Shown here: piece after piece, positions 33,241-44,462 of the stretch
How positions within the stretch are numbered: position 1 is the first letter of the stretch
Layout of the letters: each line of letters starts with the position of its first letter
From: Deinandra increscens subsp. villosa
Lineage: Eukaryota; Streptophyta; Magnoliopsida; Asterales; Asteraceae
Reading direction: 5' to 3'
Assembly (NCBI GenBank): GCA_039602395.1
Contig: JBCNJP010000006.1
Span: forward strand, 48,012,325-48,076,324
DNA: 64,000 nucleotides
Made by a program: the position numbers and the translations under genes
Notes under the pieces: model-generated
Database searches by the model: none
Told to the model about the DNA's origin: nothing
The model's input: the letters and a program-made list of their open reading frames with translations, nothing else

Positions 33241-33491
33241 ATGTCAATTTTTGCAAATAAGTCAGCAAATCTGATGATAGGGAAAGAATCTTGTAAAAAC
33301 TCATTTTTCTCTAGAAACCTAAAAACTCATTTAATTAGGGGCAATTATGGAAACTATTATTCTTATACGATATCTAAATTAAAAATAAATCAGATCTCAA
33401 ACTCACAATCACGAACACGAAACTATGTCACCGTGTTCCTTGCAAACAAACAAATTCACAATCACGAACACGAAAAATCGTAGTCGTCACA

Positions 33492-33530
33492 TCATCCCCT
33501 TGTTCAAAGAATTTCGTCCCAAAATTTAAA
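33492..33530 (-). pseudogene. Chromovirus pol C-terminus and polypurine-like tract
   Basis: The minus strand reads DLNFGTKFFEQGDD, the same ending as the Tekay polyprotein at 7913-7945 (NFGTKFF). It is followed by an LTR-like end GTCGTCACA (to 33491). This marks the 3' end of another minus-strand chromovirus body, which runs right to the primer site at 52316. Confidence 0.65.
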
Positions 33531-36500
33531 TCGGTACTAACTGCCATAAGAGTTGAATTGACAGTAACGTATCGAAAGAATCCATGTTTCCTACTCCAAA
33601 AGGAGTGATGGATGTTAAGGTCAGAATGTGCACTAGATGTTGAGAAGATGTCAAATGTTTAGAGAAGTTCAAAAGAAAATCGAATCAAAAGTATAGAAGG
33701 TGATTTTCCTATCAAACATTCCTACAGGAAAAATCAAACAATCGCATTACAGGAATCGCATCAAGTGATAAGGCGAACAAGGTAACATGATAACGTAAGT
33801 ATCTGAAATCAAAATTTCAGTGCAAAAAGGACCATAATATGTCTGCGTAGCCTCCAGCAATTGTACCCAATGCTGTAATTAAGTGTGATTTCCATTTCGT
33901 GTTTCGATTTCGTTTTAACGCATTCGCGTTCACTTATAATCCGGTGAATTGAAGAGAAAGAAATTTGAGTATGAGAAAATTTTGTGTGCATCAAGTCAAT
34001 CAGTGTTAGCTTAATAGAACCATTGTCTAACGAAAACGTAAATGTCTGATTTTGCCTACCAACTAGCAGATATCATAGAATTACACAAGACTGATCAAGT
34101 ATTCCTGAGGGTTCATTAGTTGATTTAGTACTTATGGAGTTATGACCAACTGAGTTCACATGGTTCGTAATAACATATCAAAATCAGTTTTTAGGTAATA
34201 ACGGTTTAGATGACATTCGAGTCTCTATGAAGGCTTCCTTTAATGATTGATATAGTCAACGCATACTAGCATGCAATCTATCATGAAGGTTTTACCATAC
34301 AATGCATAAAATTATCCCAACACCTTATACACTAGCATAAGACCCTAACATGGCATATTTCTAGCAAATAAGTTTATAAACTAACTAAAACAACCCATAC
34401 GGTGCAAAGTTGACGAGGCAACTTCACACAGTCTTGTCATTCCCACCGAGGTAGGAGACTTAGGACCTTGTATGGTGTACGGTTTTTATATTCAATCAAG
34501 TTAATACATTCGTTACATGTCATTTTCTGGTTCCTAACATGTTTCATACACATAACTAATCATGCAATTCTATGCAACTTATGTTTAAACCAACACTTCA
34601 ACGGTTAATCAATTTATATACCCTAAACATGGGATTAGATTCTCGTATTTTAGCATGCATAAACATGTATGTTTTATAAACATTTCTCATGAGAAGCACG
34701 AGCAAACAAATTATTTATCATGGTCAAAATTCAACAGTTGCTCATATACTAAAATATAACTGGTAACACAGTGATTTCGTGACAAAAGGACTGAGGTTTA
34801 AAGAGAAATCCAATCAAGAGCCTGCTGCCATTTTAAAGGTCACACGTAACAGTTTGATTTAGAAAATGATTACTCAATTATTTTAAGAATTATTCAATAA
34901 AATAACATAGACAATTAGGTTCAAATTCAAGTTGGAGTTCAGTATCATACAACATATCATCATGCTTATTACCTTGCTAAAGAATCCAAGAAATTAGAAT
35001 GAAGATCCAAAAAAATAAATTTGTAAACTATGAGGTACCGAATATCGAAAAGTGATCTACAGGATTACACATGGCACCAAGCATGAGAGTAACAAATAGA
35101 GGAAAAACGCCAACGGCTTAGTTCGTGAATTCGAGTAAGCGATGGGATAACAAGCTCATGATAGTCGCAACTACATATTCCAAGAATGACTGTGAGTTTA
35201 AAATGACACTAGTGAAGATACTAGCAGGGAGGATGCAAATAATGTAACGGATAGTATAAAATTTAAAGAGGAATGTATGGCGTGCCTGACAGGATTTGGC
35301 AAGGAATTCGCGTAAATAGATATCAAAATGAACGTGTCAATGGTTATATAATTCCATAGAGTAAACACCTCATCAAGAGGGGTCTCTATCCCTTATGTTC
35401 ACAAGTGTGCCCAATCTACTTGGCGTTTTTGCACTTCATGCGATATGAATCGTTCTTGCTAGTTTATTGGTTTAACTAGTGTTTGAAAATATGGCACGAC
35501 GTGAGCATGCAATAAACATGTGTCTTCGAGACCCTGGTCATCAGAATGTGCAAAAGTGATTTTGGCATTGAATGGTTGTACATATGACCTTTCATTAGGG
35601 TTTAGTGCAGGTTCACCACGAATCAAAATGCCAAATCATGTGTTATATAGGAAAGGACCGGGGGGGGGGGGGGTTCACTTCAGCGATAGCCAGAAAGTTT
35701 ATCAAAAGGGACAGTCGAATTCGAAGGGAGTTTCCCTTAAAGAGAAGCCAACCTACTTCTTAACCATGCTTCTAAAAGTGGGAGTTGATCATCCGACCAG
35801 GTGTTTTATCATTCATAAGGGAAGATCTCTGGTTATTATAGCGTTGATGTTCATCCAAGTCAGTACCCATATCTGGATCGTGGCAGGAAGTTCGCTTTAG
35901 GAGAGTTTTCTTCTAGACCCGGACAATTTCAAACATGGGGTTTGATTAATTCGGGTATATCTCTCTTGGTAAAGTACATAAGATATATCTGCACTCTCAG
36001 AGAAAGTAGCATTAAACAGTTTTGTCGAAGACATAGTCCCGTTAGATGGAGTTTCTCTAGATGAGTTTTTTTTACGTATGACTCTAAAGTCAAATTTTGG
36101 TTCGGTACTGGTCCCACATTTCAACATGCCACTAATGTTTATATATAGGGTGTACCGCAGCTAACCCACTACACCATCAGCACCTTGAATGCGTACCAGT
36201 TACCTACCATTACTAACTGTTAGTCAAACCACATTGGTAATTTTTATCAGAAATAAAAGACGTCAAGTTTCTCCTATACGCTTGAATCTAAAGGGGACGA
36301 GAGATTAAAACCTCAATACGCTGTGCAAACAAAAAGTGTAGGTGTTTCCATTCACAAGACCAGTAAGATATGCAAAGTTTGACATTGTAGTGAAGATCGT
36401 CGAGAGTTTGGCACGCGCAATGCGAATATCATAACGCTTCGGATTTCAAGATGACCGAAAAATTAAAGCAGGCCATTCGATTTAAGTTCAAGCTGGGGTT

Positions 36501-37287
36501 CATGAATGAGAGTTTTCCTGAAAAGGATGATGAGGATCCGTGTACCAGAAATTTATTTATAGCAGTTTTGACGGGGACATTAATAAATGCAAATCTATAG
36601 AAGATTGATGGTACGATAAGCTATAGATATCAAGAAGTCCATGCTTGATGAGTGTAAATGGAGTTTCCATGAAAGGCTTTGCATTATTACTGCGATAGAA
36701 GCACAAGGTAATCGCACCATCAATGATGTTAACTAGTTGAAATACTAATCAGAAGTGTAACACTTGCTGGTTCAAAGCTTGAAAGTTTAACCAAGACATT
36801 AAGGCTTACAAATTCGCGAGAACCAGAAATTGTTGGTTGTTAAATTGTAAAAGGTTCAGCTCTTGCAGACAAAAATCAATAGTACTGATTTAGGAGGTCA
36901 ATCAGAGTTGTCATTGCGTTAAAGCTGGAAGTCATTAGTTTGTAAATCGGGAAGGCTTTTCACTCACATTACCCCCATTAGAGAGAAATGTGCTTTCGGT
37001 TAGGTAAGCAGTTTATACAATCGTGACGATGTTGCTGGAAACAAGTTTTGGTTCGCACAAGAAAATTAGAGAGTATGAATCTTTAGAGGGAAAATTCACA
37101 AAAGTTTTCAGCCAAGAAATATGTTCCAGCCCCCGCGATATGTGATTTATGTAATTCGTTTATTCGATGATGTTTGGGTATTCGGTTAAGTTTATCCAAG
37201 TTCTCTCTCGGTTGAAAAAAGTTCCAGGAGTTGATATGTTTGGGTAAGGTCATGAAGGTAGAGTTATCATTAAGATGAGTACATACC
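33531..37287 (-). mobile_element. Decayed body of the second chromovirus, left part
   Basis: It is assigned by position between the pol terminus at 33492 and the primer site at 52316. Open frames are short and I recognise no RT, integrase or protease motif, so decay is advanced or other old insertions are present. A run of 14 G lies at 35660-35673. Otherwise I see nothing specific in this stretch. Confidence 0.45.
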
Positions 37288-37292
37288 AGTTA
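37288..37292. repeat. Target-site duplication AGTTA of copia 1
   Basis: AGTTA before the left LTR is repeated at 50995-50999 after the right LTR. Confidence 0.93.
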
Positions 37293-38219
37293 TGTTAGGT
37301 ATTACGTGTACGCGGCTGACCCGAGGATACGGTAAGGGCAGAGAAATCGATACACTACTACGGCACGGGCCTTAAGAACTTAACGGTAGATCTAATCGAC
37401 TTCTAAAACAAAGATATAACCGAGAAATATAACCGAGTAACTAAGACGCAACGGAATAAATAACCGACTAATATGGTGACAATATAATCAAGAACTTGTA
37501 CAAAATAACCAAACCAGTAAACAATCGATGGAAGTAGACAGTGATGTTCCAATGACTAATATCCGATGAACAAGTGATAATAATTAATATTATTATTCAA
37601 TAAAAAAAAGGATCAGAAAGTTACCATTGAATTAGCTTCTAATCTCGGAGCACGAAATCGGCGCGTAGCAATAGTACAAGAATGATAAAATTCTTATGAC
37701 AATTAGAAGAAATCCGAATATGCTACTGCTCACGTGGAGGAACCAGGAGCATACGCAAGTCTCAAATATGTTGAGATTCACTTCCCAATGGATGATGACG
37801 GCAGGCACAACTTCGAATTCGATCAGCGACAATTCGGAAATACGGCAACACACAATTATAATATATATATGTAACGATTAATAAGATGAACACAAGGGTT
37901 TAACATGGTTCGGTCACAGTATATGACCTACGTCCACGGGCAACGAACAGGGTTTCTCTTTTATTGATATGAGCAGCAAAATTACAAGTACGAGATTATG
38001 AAATATAAATAGGGATGCAAACTAGGGTTACATTTCTTTTTCTTTCTCAACAAGATAAACAAGAAAGAAGAAAAAAAAATAAAACAGGCCACTAAAGTTG
38101 TGTAGGTGGCCGGCCCACACAACCCTATCTTCAAACCGACCCAAACCCATTTCGGGTCGAGGTACATAGCGACCGACAAGCCCAAACCCATATGGGTCGA
38201 GGCTACACCGAACCCAATA
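37293..38219 (-). repeat. 3' LTR of copia 1
   Basis: TGTTAGGTATTACGTG... to GAACCCAATA. The last bases should be CAACA as in the right copy, so the terminal C is mutated to T. Confidence 0.93.
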
Positions 38220-38236
38220 ATCTTCCACTTGGAGCC
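38220..38236 (-). promoter_or_regulatory. Polypurine tract of copia 1
   Basis: The minus strand reads GGCTCCAAGTGGAAGAT adjacent to the LTR, a typical copia GTGGAAGAT tract. Confidence 0.8.
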
Positions 38237-38342
38237 TCAGAACGTCTTCACATGCCCCACCTGTATATACATGTACTTCAGTAATCTTCAGTCTTCAATG
38301 TGTTGCCATTTTCTTCCACCTGTTCGTCACGCCTCCTCAACA

Positions 38343-41300
38343 TTATTCCTGGAGGCCAACTGAAGCTACACAGAGCTTCAGTTTTTCCAAAGTCACAGCT
38401 TTGGTAAACATATCCGCCGGATTCCTGTCCCCTTTGATGTTATTCAACTGAATAGTCCCATCACTGATCAAACCCCGGATGAAATGATAACGCATATGAA
38501 TGTGCTTTGTCTTCCCATGATACACAGGATTCTTTGCCAATTTAACAGCACTTTCATTATCGCAGTACAACGGATAATCTGTTTGTTTCATGTTCAACTC
38601 CTCTAAGAAAGTCCTCAACCAAACTAGCTCCTTACTAGCTTCAGCAGCTGCCATATACTCAGCTTCTGTGGTTGATAGTGACACACTCTTCTGAAGTCTA
38701 GACATCCAACAGATTGCAGTATCCCCCATAGTGAACACATACCCAGTAGTACTCTTGTATGTATCTTTACATCCACCCAGATCCGCATCGGAATACCCCT
38801 TAAGAATCGCATCTTTACCCCTGAAATGTAAAGCCATCTTTGAAGTTCCCTTTAGGTACCTAAGCAACCACTTGACTGCTTCCCAATGTGCTTTCCCTGG
38901 ATTTGACATGAACCTGCTAACAACTCCCACTGCGTGAGCAATATCAGGTCTTGTGCACACCATCGCATACATAAGACTGCCTACTGCCGAGGCATAAGGA
39001 ATCTTTGCCATCTCTGCTTTGTCCTCCTTAGTACTAGGAGACTGATCCTTAGAAAGTTTAATATGACTACCCATAGGTGTACTTCTAGTTTTGGTATTCT
39101 CATTGCTCATGTTGAACTTCTCTAGTATCTTCCCGATGTATTTTTCTTGGGATAAAATTAGAGAACTGTCCTTCTTGTTTCTGGTGATGCTCATGCCAAG
39201 AATCTGCTTGGCAGGACCCAAATCCTTCATTTCAAATTCGTCAGACATCTGTCTTTTCAACTTCTGAATTTCTGACATGTCTGATCCGGCAATCAGCATA
39301 TCATCTACGTATAGCAGTAGAATGATGTAGGAATTAGCGAATCTCTTGAGATAGCAGCAGTGGTCCATCTCACATCTTCTGTATCCATTTCTGCCCATGA
39401 AATCATCAAACTTGATATACCACTGCCTGGGCGCCTGTTTCAAACCATAAAGACTCTTCTGTAACTTACACACCAAGTTTTCTTTACCAGCTTTCTGAAA
39501 ACCCTCTGGTTGTGCCATGTATATTTCTTCTTCAAGATCACCATGCAGAAAAGCGGTCTTCACATCTAGCTGCTCCAGATGCAAGTTTTCTGCAGCCACA
39601 ATACTAAGCACCAGTCTGATTGTAGTCATTTTCACCACAGGGGAAAATATTTCACTGTAGTCGACCCCATGCTTTTGTTGGAACCCTTTAACTACCAATC
39701 GTGCTTTGTATCTCTTTGTTCCATCACTTTCGTCCTTGATCCTGAATAACCATCTATTCTGAAGAGCTTTCTTCCCGGCTGGAAGCTTCGTAAGAACCCA
39801 TGTCTTGTTCTTGATTAGCGAGTTCATTTCTTCCTTCATTGCTTGCTCCCACTGAGACGAGTCTTTCAAACCAATTGCTTCAGAATAACTTTGTGGTTCA
39901 CCATTATCTGTGAGTAAAAGAAAATTGGTAGAAGGGGAATATCTCTGAGTAGGTTTTCTCTCTCTAGTAGACCTCCTAAGCTGTTGCTGAGGTGTAACAG
40001 GTTCTTGTTCATCTTCTTCAGATTCCGGTGGGGACTGTTCAGTAGTGTGCTCTGAACTCCCACTGTCAAAGAACTCATGATATCCCTGTTCATCGTCTTC
40101 TACATTTTCTTCTTCTGAACTATGACTCTTATTCTTCTGGCTTGTCTCTTCAAACTCAACATGTTCTTTATCGGTTCCCTGTGTGGTAGACTTTCTATCT
40201 TTATAAAGGCCTGCTTCATTGAAGACAGGATCACGAGTCCTGCATACTTTCTTAGCCTCTGGATCCCAGAGCCTATAACCCATCTTCTCATCTCCATAGC
40301 CAATGAAAGTACACTTCTTTGCCTTAGGGTCAAGCTTGTCCCTCTCAAAGTCTTTCACACCGATATAGGCATCACATCCAAATACTCTGAGGTGTTTGAG
40401 AGTAACCTCCCTTCCAGTCCAAACCTCCTCTGGAAGTCTAAAGCCAAGAGGAACTGAGGGTCCTCTATTTATAAGGTAAGCAGCAGTGTTAACTGCATCA
40501 GCCCAGAAGGTCTTTGGAAGACCTGCATTTAACCTCATAGCTCTAGCTCTCTCATTCAGTGTTCTGTTTATTCTTTCTGCGACTCCATTCTGTTGTGGCG
40601 TACCAGGAACAGTATTGATCATCTTTATACCTCTCTCAGCACAGTAGTTAGTAAATTCCTTGCTGATGTACTCCCCGCCATTGTCAGACTTTAAACACTT
40701 CACTTTCAGATTCGTTTCCAACTCCACAGCTGCTTTCCATTTCTTGAAAACATCGAATACTTCGAACTTGTTTTTGAGAAAATATACCCAAAGCTTCCGT
40801 GTAGCATCATCAATGAAAGTGACATAGTAGTTGGAGCCACCCAATGATGATACTGGCGTCGGTCCAAACACATCAGTGTGAACCAGCTCAAGCTTCTCAG
40901 CTTTAAGTGTCTTTCCAGATTTTAAGAAGGTGACACGCTTCTTCTTGCCAAACACACAAGGTTCACAAAACCCTGTATCGAGTTCCACCTTTTTCAAATT
41001 AGGAAATTTTCCTTTCTCAGCCAGTATCTTCAAGCCTTTCTCACTCATGTGACCGAGTCGTTGATGCCATAAACTTGATGGACTCGGCTCACATGCCACT
41101 GAATTAACCTCATCAGCCGGTACCTCAACCATGTACAAAGTACCCATCTTCTTACCACGAGAAACAACCAAATTACCCTTCGTGACCTTCCATTGTCCTT
41201 TGCCGAATGTGACATCATAACCCAGATCATCTAACTTACCAATTGAGATAAGCATCCTCTTCAATCTAGGAATAACTCTAACATCTTTCAGTGTCCATGT

Positions 41301-42308
41301 AGTTCCTAAGGAAGTCTTCAAATCAATATCACCCATCGCGGTAATATCAAGAGCCTGATCATCTGCTAAACGAACTTTTCCAAAGTTACCTGTTCTGAGG
41401 TTCTTCATCTTCTTTGTGCTGAACGTAGCATGGAAAGAAGCTCCAGAGTCCATGATCCAAGACTCGACAGTATCCTCAACACAGCAGATAAGTGTTTCAT
41501 CATCTGAAACAACTGTAGCAGCATTCACTTCCTTCTTCTCTTTGGATGTTTGTGGTTTAGGGCATTGACTTCTGAAATGCCCTTTCTCACTGCAATTCCA
41601 GCAAGTGATTTCTTTTCTTGGTCTTGACTTGCTCCTCTTTCTAGATTTTGATCTGCCTCTGTTACCTCCCCTATCACTCCTTCTTCCTCTACCTTCAGTG
41701 CTTAACAAGGAACTGGAAGACTCACCTGAGCCCCTCCTCCTAACATCCTCTCCTAAAATCAAGTCGCGGACTCCTTCAAAAGATAGCTTAGTAGTTCCAG
41801 ACGAGCTACTAACTGCTGTGACAGTCCCTGACCAACTATCAGGCAACGAGGATAGCAGCAATAAGGCTTGAACTTCATCTTCAAATTTGATGTCAACGGA
41901 CACCAAACGGGATAGAATAGTGTTGAAGTTGTTGATATGATTAATAACAGATCCTCCCTCTTTCATCCTCGTGTTAACGAGCTCCCGAATTAGAAACACC
42001 TTGTTAGCAGCAGATGGCTTCTCGTACATGTTCGACAGCGCCTCCATGATGCCTTTGGCTGTCGTCTGCTTCAATATATTGAGAGCAACATTTTTAGACA
42101 ACGAGAGTCGGATGGCCGCCACAGCCTTTCTATCCAACGCAGCCCAATCTGCATCTGATGTCTTCTCCGGTTTCTTTCCAGTCAATGTCGCATCCAAGTC
42201 CTTCTGACATAGCAAATCTTCAATTTGCATCTTCCACCATCCGAAGTCGGTTCCATCGAATTTCTCAATCTTCGTTTTACCCTCATCAGCCATAATACCG
42301 GGGATCAA
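38343..42308 (-). CDS. Ty1/copia gag-pol polyprotein, full length
   Basis: 1,321 codons without a stop. The likely start is Met6 (42293, MADEGKTKIEKFDGTDF). The gag domain spans about 15-190, followed by an Arg/Ser-rich stretch and a zinc knuckle CWNCSEKGHFRSQC (236-249). The protease active site is DSGA (287-290). The integrase zinc site is H415, H420, C448, C451, and its core is D479, D542, E578 with D,D-35-E spacing. Reverse transcriptase has YVDD at 1000-1003. RNase H has D1174, E1215 and D1250 with the usual KTKHIHMRYHFIR tail. The length and all catalytic residues fit a working copia polyprotein that copies element RNA and inserts the cDNA. Whether it is expressed cannot be seen. Confidence 0.96.
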   Translation of the reverse strand: MIPGIMADEGKTKIEKFDGTDFGWWKMQIEDLLCQKDLDATLTGKKPEKTSDADWAALDRKAVAAIRLSLSKNVALNILKQTTAKGIMEALSNMYEKPSAANKVFLIRELVNTRMKEGGSVINHINNFNTILSRLVSVDIKFEDEVQALLLLSSLPDSWSGTVTAVSSSSGTTKLSFEGVRDLILGEDVRRRGSGESSSSLLSTEGRGRRSDRGGNRGRSKSRKRSKSRPRKEITCWNCSEKGHFRSQCPKPQTSKEKKEVNAATVVSDDETLICCVEDTVESWIMDSGASFHATFSTKKMKNLRTGNFGKVRLADDQALDITAMGDIDLKTSLGTTWTLKDVRVIPRLKRMLISIGKLDDLGYDVTFGKGQWKVTKGNLVVSRGKKMGTLYMVEVPADEVNSVACEPSPSSLWHQRLGHMSEKGLKILAEKGKFPNLKKVELDTGFCEPCVFGKKKRVTFLKSGKTLKAEKLELVHTDVFGPTPVSSLGGSNYYVTFIDDATRKLWVYFLKNKFEVFDVFKKWKAAVELETNLKVKCLKSDNGGEYISKEFTNYCAERGIKMINTVPGTPQQNGVAERINRTLNERARAMRLNAGLPKTFWADAVNTAAYLINRGPSVPLGFRLPEEVWTGREVTLKHLRVFGCDAYIGVKDFERDKLDPKAKKCTFIGYGDEKMGYRLWDPEAKKVCRTRDPVFNEAGLYKDRKSTTQGTDKEHVEFEETSQKNKSHSSEEENVEDDEQGYHEFFDSGSSEHTTEQSPPESEEDEQEPVTPQQQLRRSTRERKPTQRYSPSTNFLLLTDNGEPQSYSEAIGLKDSSQWEQAMKEEMNSLIKNKTWVLTKLPAGKKALQNRWLFRIKDESDGTKRYKARLVVKGFQQKHGVDYSEIFSPVVKMTTIRLVLSIVAAENLHLEQLDVKTAFLHGDLEEEIYMAQPEGFQKAGKENLVCKLQKSLYGLKQAPRQWYIKFDDFMGRNGYRRCEMDHCCYLKRFANSYIILLLYVDDMLIAGSDMSEIQKLKRQMSDEFEMKDLGPAKQILGMSITRNKKDSSLILSQEKYIGKILEKFNMSNENTKTRSTPMGSHIKLSKDQSPSTKEDKAEMAKIPYASAVGSLMYAMVCTRPDIAHAVGVVSRFMSNPGKAHWEAVKWLLRYLKGTSKMALHFRGKDAILKGYSDADLGGCKDTYKSTTGYVFTMGDTAICWMSRLQKSVSLSTTEAEYMAAAEASKELVWLRTFLEELNMKQTDYPLYCDNESAVKLAKNPVYHGKTKHIHMRYHFIRGLISDGTIQLNNIKGDRNPADMFTKAVTLEKLKLCVASVGLQE

Positions 42309-42327
42309 AGGATGAGAGCCAACACTA

Positions 42328-42339
42328 GCTCTGATACCA
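42328..42339 (-). promoter_or_regulatory. Primer binding site of copia 1
   Basis: Minus strand TGGTATCAGAGC, two bases from the LTR at 42342. Confidence 0.95.
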
Positions 42340-42341
42340 CT

Positions 42342-42974
42342 TGTTAGGTATTACGTGTACGCGGCTGACCCGAGGATACGGTAAGGGCACAGAAATCGAT
42401 ACACTACTACGGCACGGGCCTTAAGAACTTAACGGTAGATCTAATCGACTTCTAAAACAAAGATTATAACCGAGAAATATAACCGAGTAACCAAACGCAA
42501 CGGAATAAATAACCGACTAATATGGTGACAATATAATCAAGAACTTGAACAAAATAACCAAACCAGTAAACAATCGATGGAAGTAGACAGTGATGTTCCA
42601 ATGACTAATATCCGATGAACAAGTGATAATAATTAATATTATTATTCAATAAAAAAAGGATGAGAAAGTTACCATTGAATTAGCTTCTAATCTTGGAGCA
42701 TCGACGCGTAGCAATAGTACAAGAATGATAAAATTCTTGTGACAATTAAAAGCAATCCCAATATGCCACTACTCACGTGGAGGAACCAAGAGCATACACA
42801 AGTCTCAAACAATATATGTTGAGATTCACTTCTCAATGGATGATGATGGCAGGCACAACTTCGAAATCGATCGGCGACAATTCGGAAATACGGCAACACA
42901 CAATTATAATATATATGTAACGAATAATAAGATGAACACAAGGGTTTAACGTGGTTCGATCACAGTGTATGACC
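42342..42974 (-). repeat. 5' LTR of copia 1, part 1
   Basis: TGTTAGGTATTACGTG..., homologous to 37293-37928. It is interrupted at TGACC by copia 2 and resumes at 50697. Confidence 0.93.
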
Positions 42975-43628
42975 TGTTGGGTTATATAACGATTTATCAA
43001 TTTTAACACGAGTACGCAGCGGATTAATCCTATGAATTAATCTAACTAACCGGATAGAACATGTACCTTTTTAGCTCGGCAAGACTTGATCTCTTGGAGG
43101 ATTTGAAGTAAATCCCTCTACGATCGCACACACGACACACCAATGCTATGTGCTAGCAAGATCACGAACTCCTCTTGATGTAGCTTGGTCGAACCACAAA
43201 AATCGAACTCCCTAAGGTTTAGGGAACCTTGGCCGAATTTAGAGAGAGAGAGAGAGAGAATTAGGGTTTGGTTCTTTATCTCGATTAAAGCAGCAACTAA
43301 ACCTTAAACATAGGGGTCTATTTATAGGATTAGATGACTTGATAAACAAGTTAGGGATTGGAAACCCCCCATGGGCTTACGAATTCGTTTAAATTCTATA
43401 AGCCATATCTCCAACCAATTGTCATTTAATCATTACAATTCTCTAATTACAACTAACACCCCTGTTAACAATTAACTGTTAGTTTTTAACGAAACCTCGT
43501 TAAATGTTCGTGATAAATATTAATTAACTATTAATTAATATTAATACATTTGGTGTCGAGACGTGTGACCCCGTAGGCTTAAATAATTTCCGGACATACG
43601 CTTACTATTACATGATCATATCCCTACA
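42975..43628 (-). repeat. 3' LTR of copia 2
   Basis: TGTTGGGTTATATAACG...ATATCCCTACA. Both outer thirds are practically identical to the right LTR. The middle differs by many small indels. A GAGAGA run sits at about 43242-43258. Confidence 0.93.
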
Positions 43629-43642
43629 GCTCCCACTTGAGC
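43629..43642 (-). promoter_or_regulatory. Polypurine tract of copia 2
   Basis: Minus strand GCTCAAGTGGGAGC next to the LTR. Confidence 0.8.
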
Positions 43643-44462
43643 TTGCAATAGTAAAGGTAATAACATTGGTTAGCGTCTAGCAACACGCCAATGCTCCCAG
43701 AAATATTTAAGTACAGTTTCTCAAAGTGTATTTAAATGGTACAGTCATTTACTATCCCTTTGTTACCGATACCGTGTTAAATATGGATATGGATCAAAGT
43801 CATTCCATACTTTAACGATTCTGTTTCTCATTCTCACAACTAACTTAAGATTACCAAATTGCAAATCGAGACATCTCTAGATTTCATTTGGGCACGGCCA
43901 TGCAAACATCTTAATTAGTCCAATGAGGGGCCCAGTGGTATCTGCTTCAGCACAAAGCTGAAGGAACAAATCCTCTTGACTACACGTGTCAAGTCACATA
44001 CTTCACTACACTTACTGAAAATAGCCCTTTTGTACTACCTTATTCAGGATAGTTAGACCTATATCAAGTAGGTGCAATCCATACATGCATGACCTGCTTG
44101 TATCTCAAGTCTAAGGATAAGTAAAGCAACCATTTACGAATTTCACTTAATGACGCCGATCCATAAAGTGACAATTCGTTAGTGGGTCAGTCCAGTATGC
44201 ATCCAATGAATACCATGTGAGTTTGGTGGGACCATCCTAACCAATCACTCAGATTTTGTCTTAGTTTAACTATATTCCCATATAGTTAATCGACAATGGA
44301 CAATTTAGAATACTTGACAAGTACTCAAGGATTAAACATGCAAATATAGGACACAACTTAACCATTAAATGAAATCAAACATATCAAGTACTTTATTTCA
44401 TTATATAAATAGAAATTGTTTAACATCCCTTATCCAAATACCGAACATCAGACATACATGAT
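43643..44462 (-). other. 3' non-coding part of copia 2
   Basis: Sequence between the end of pol and the polypurine tract. No frame or repeat recognised. Confidence 0.7.
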
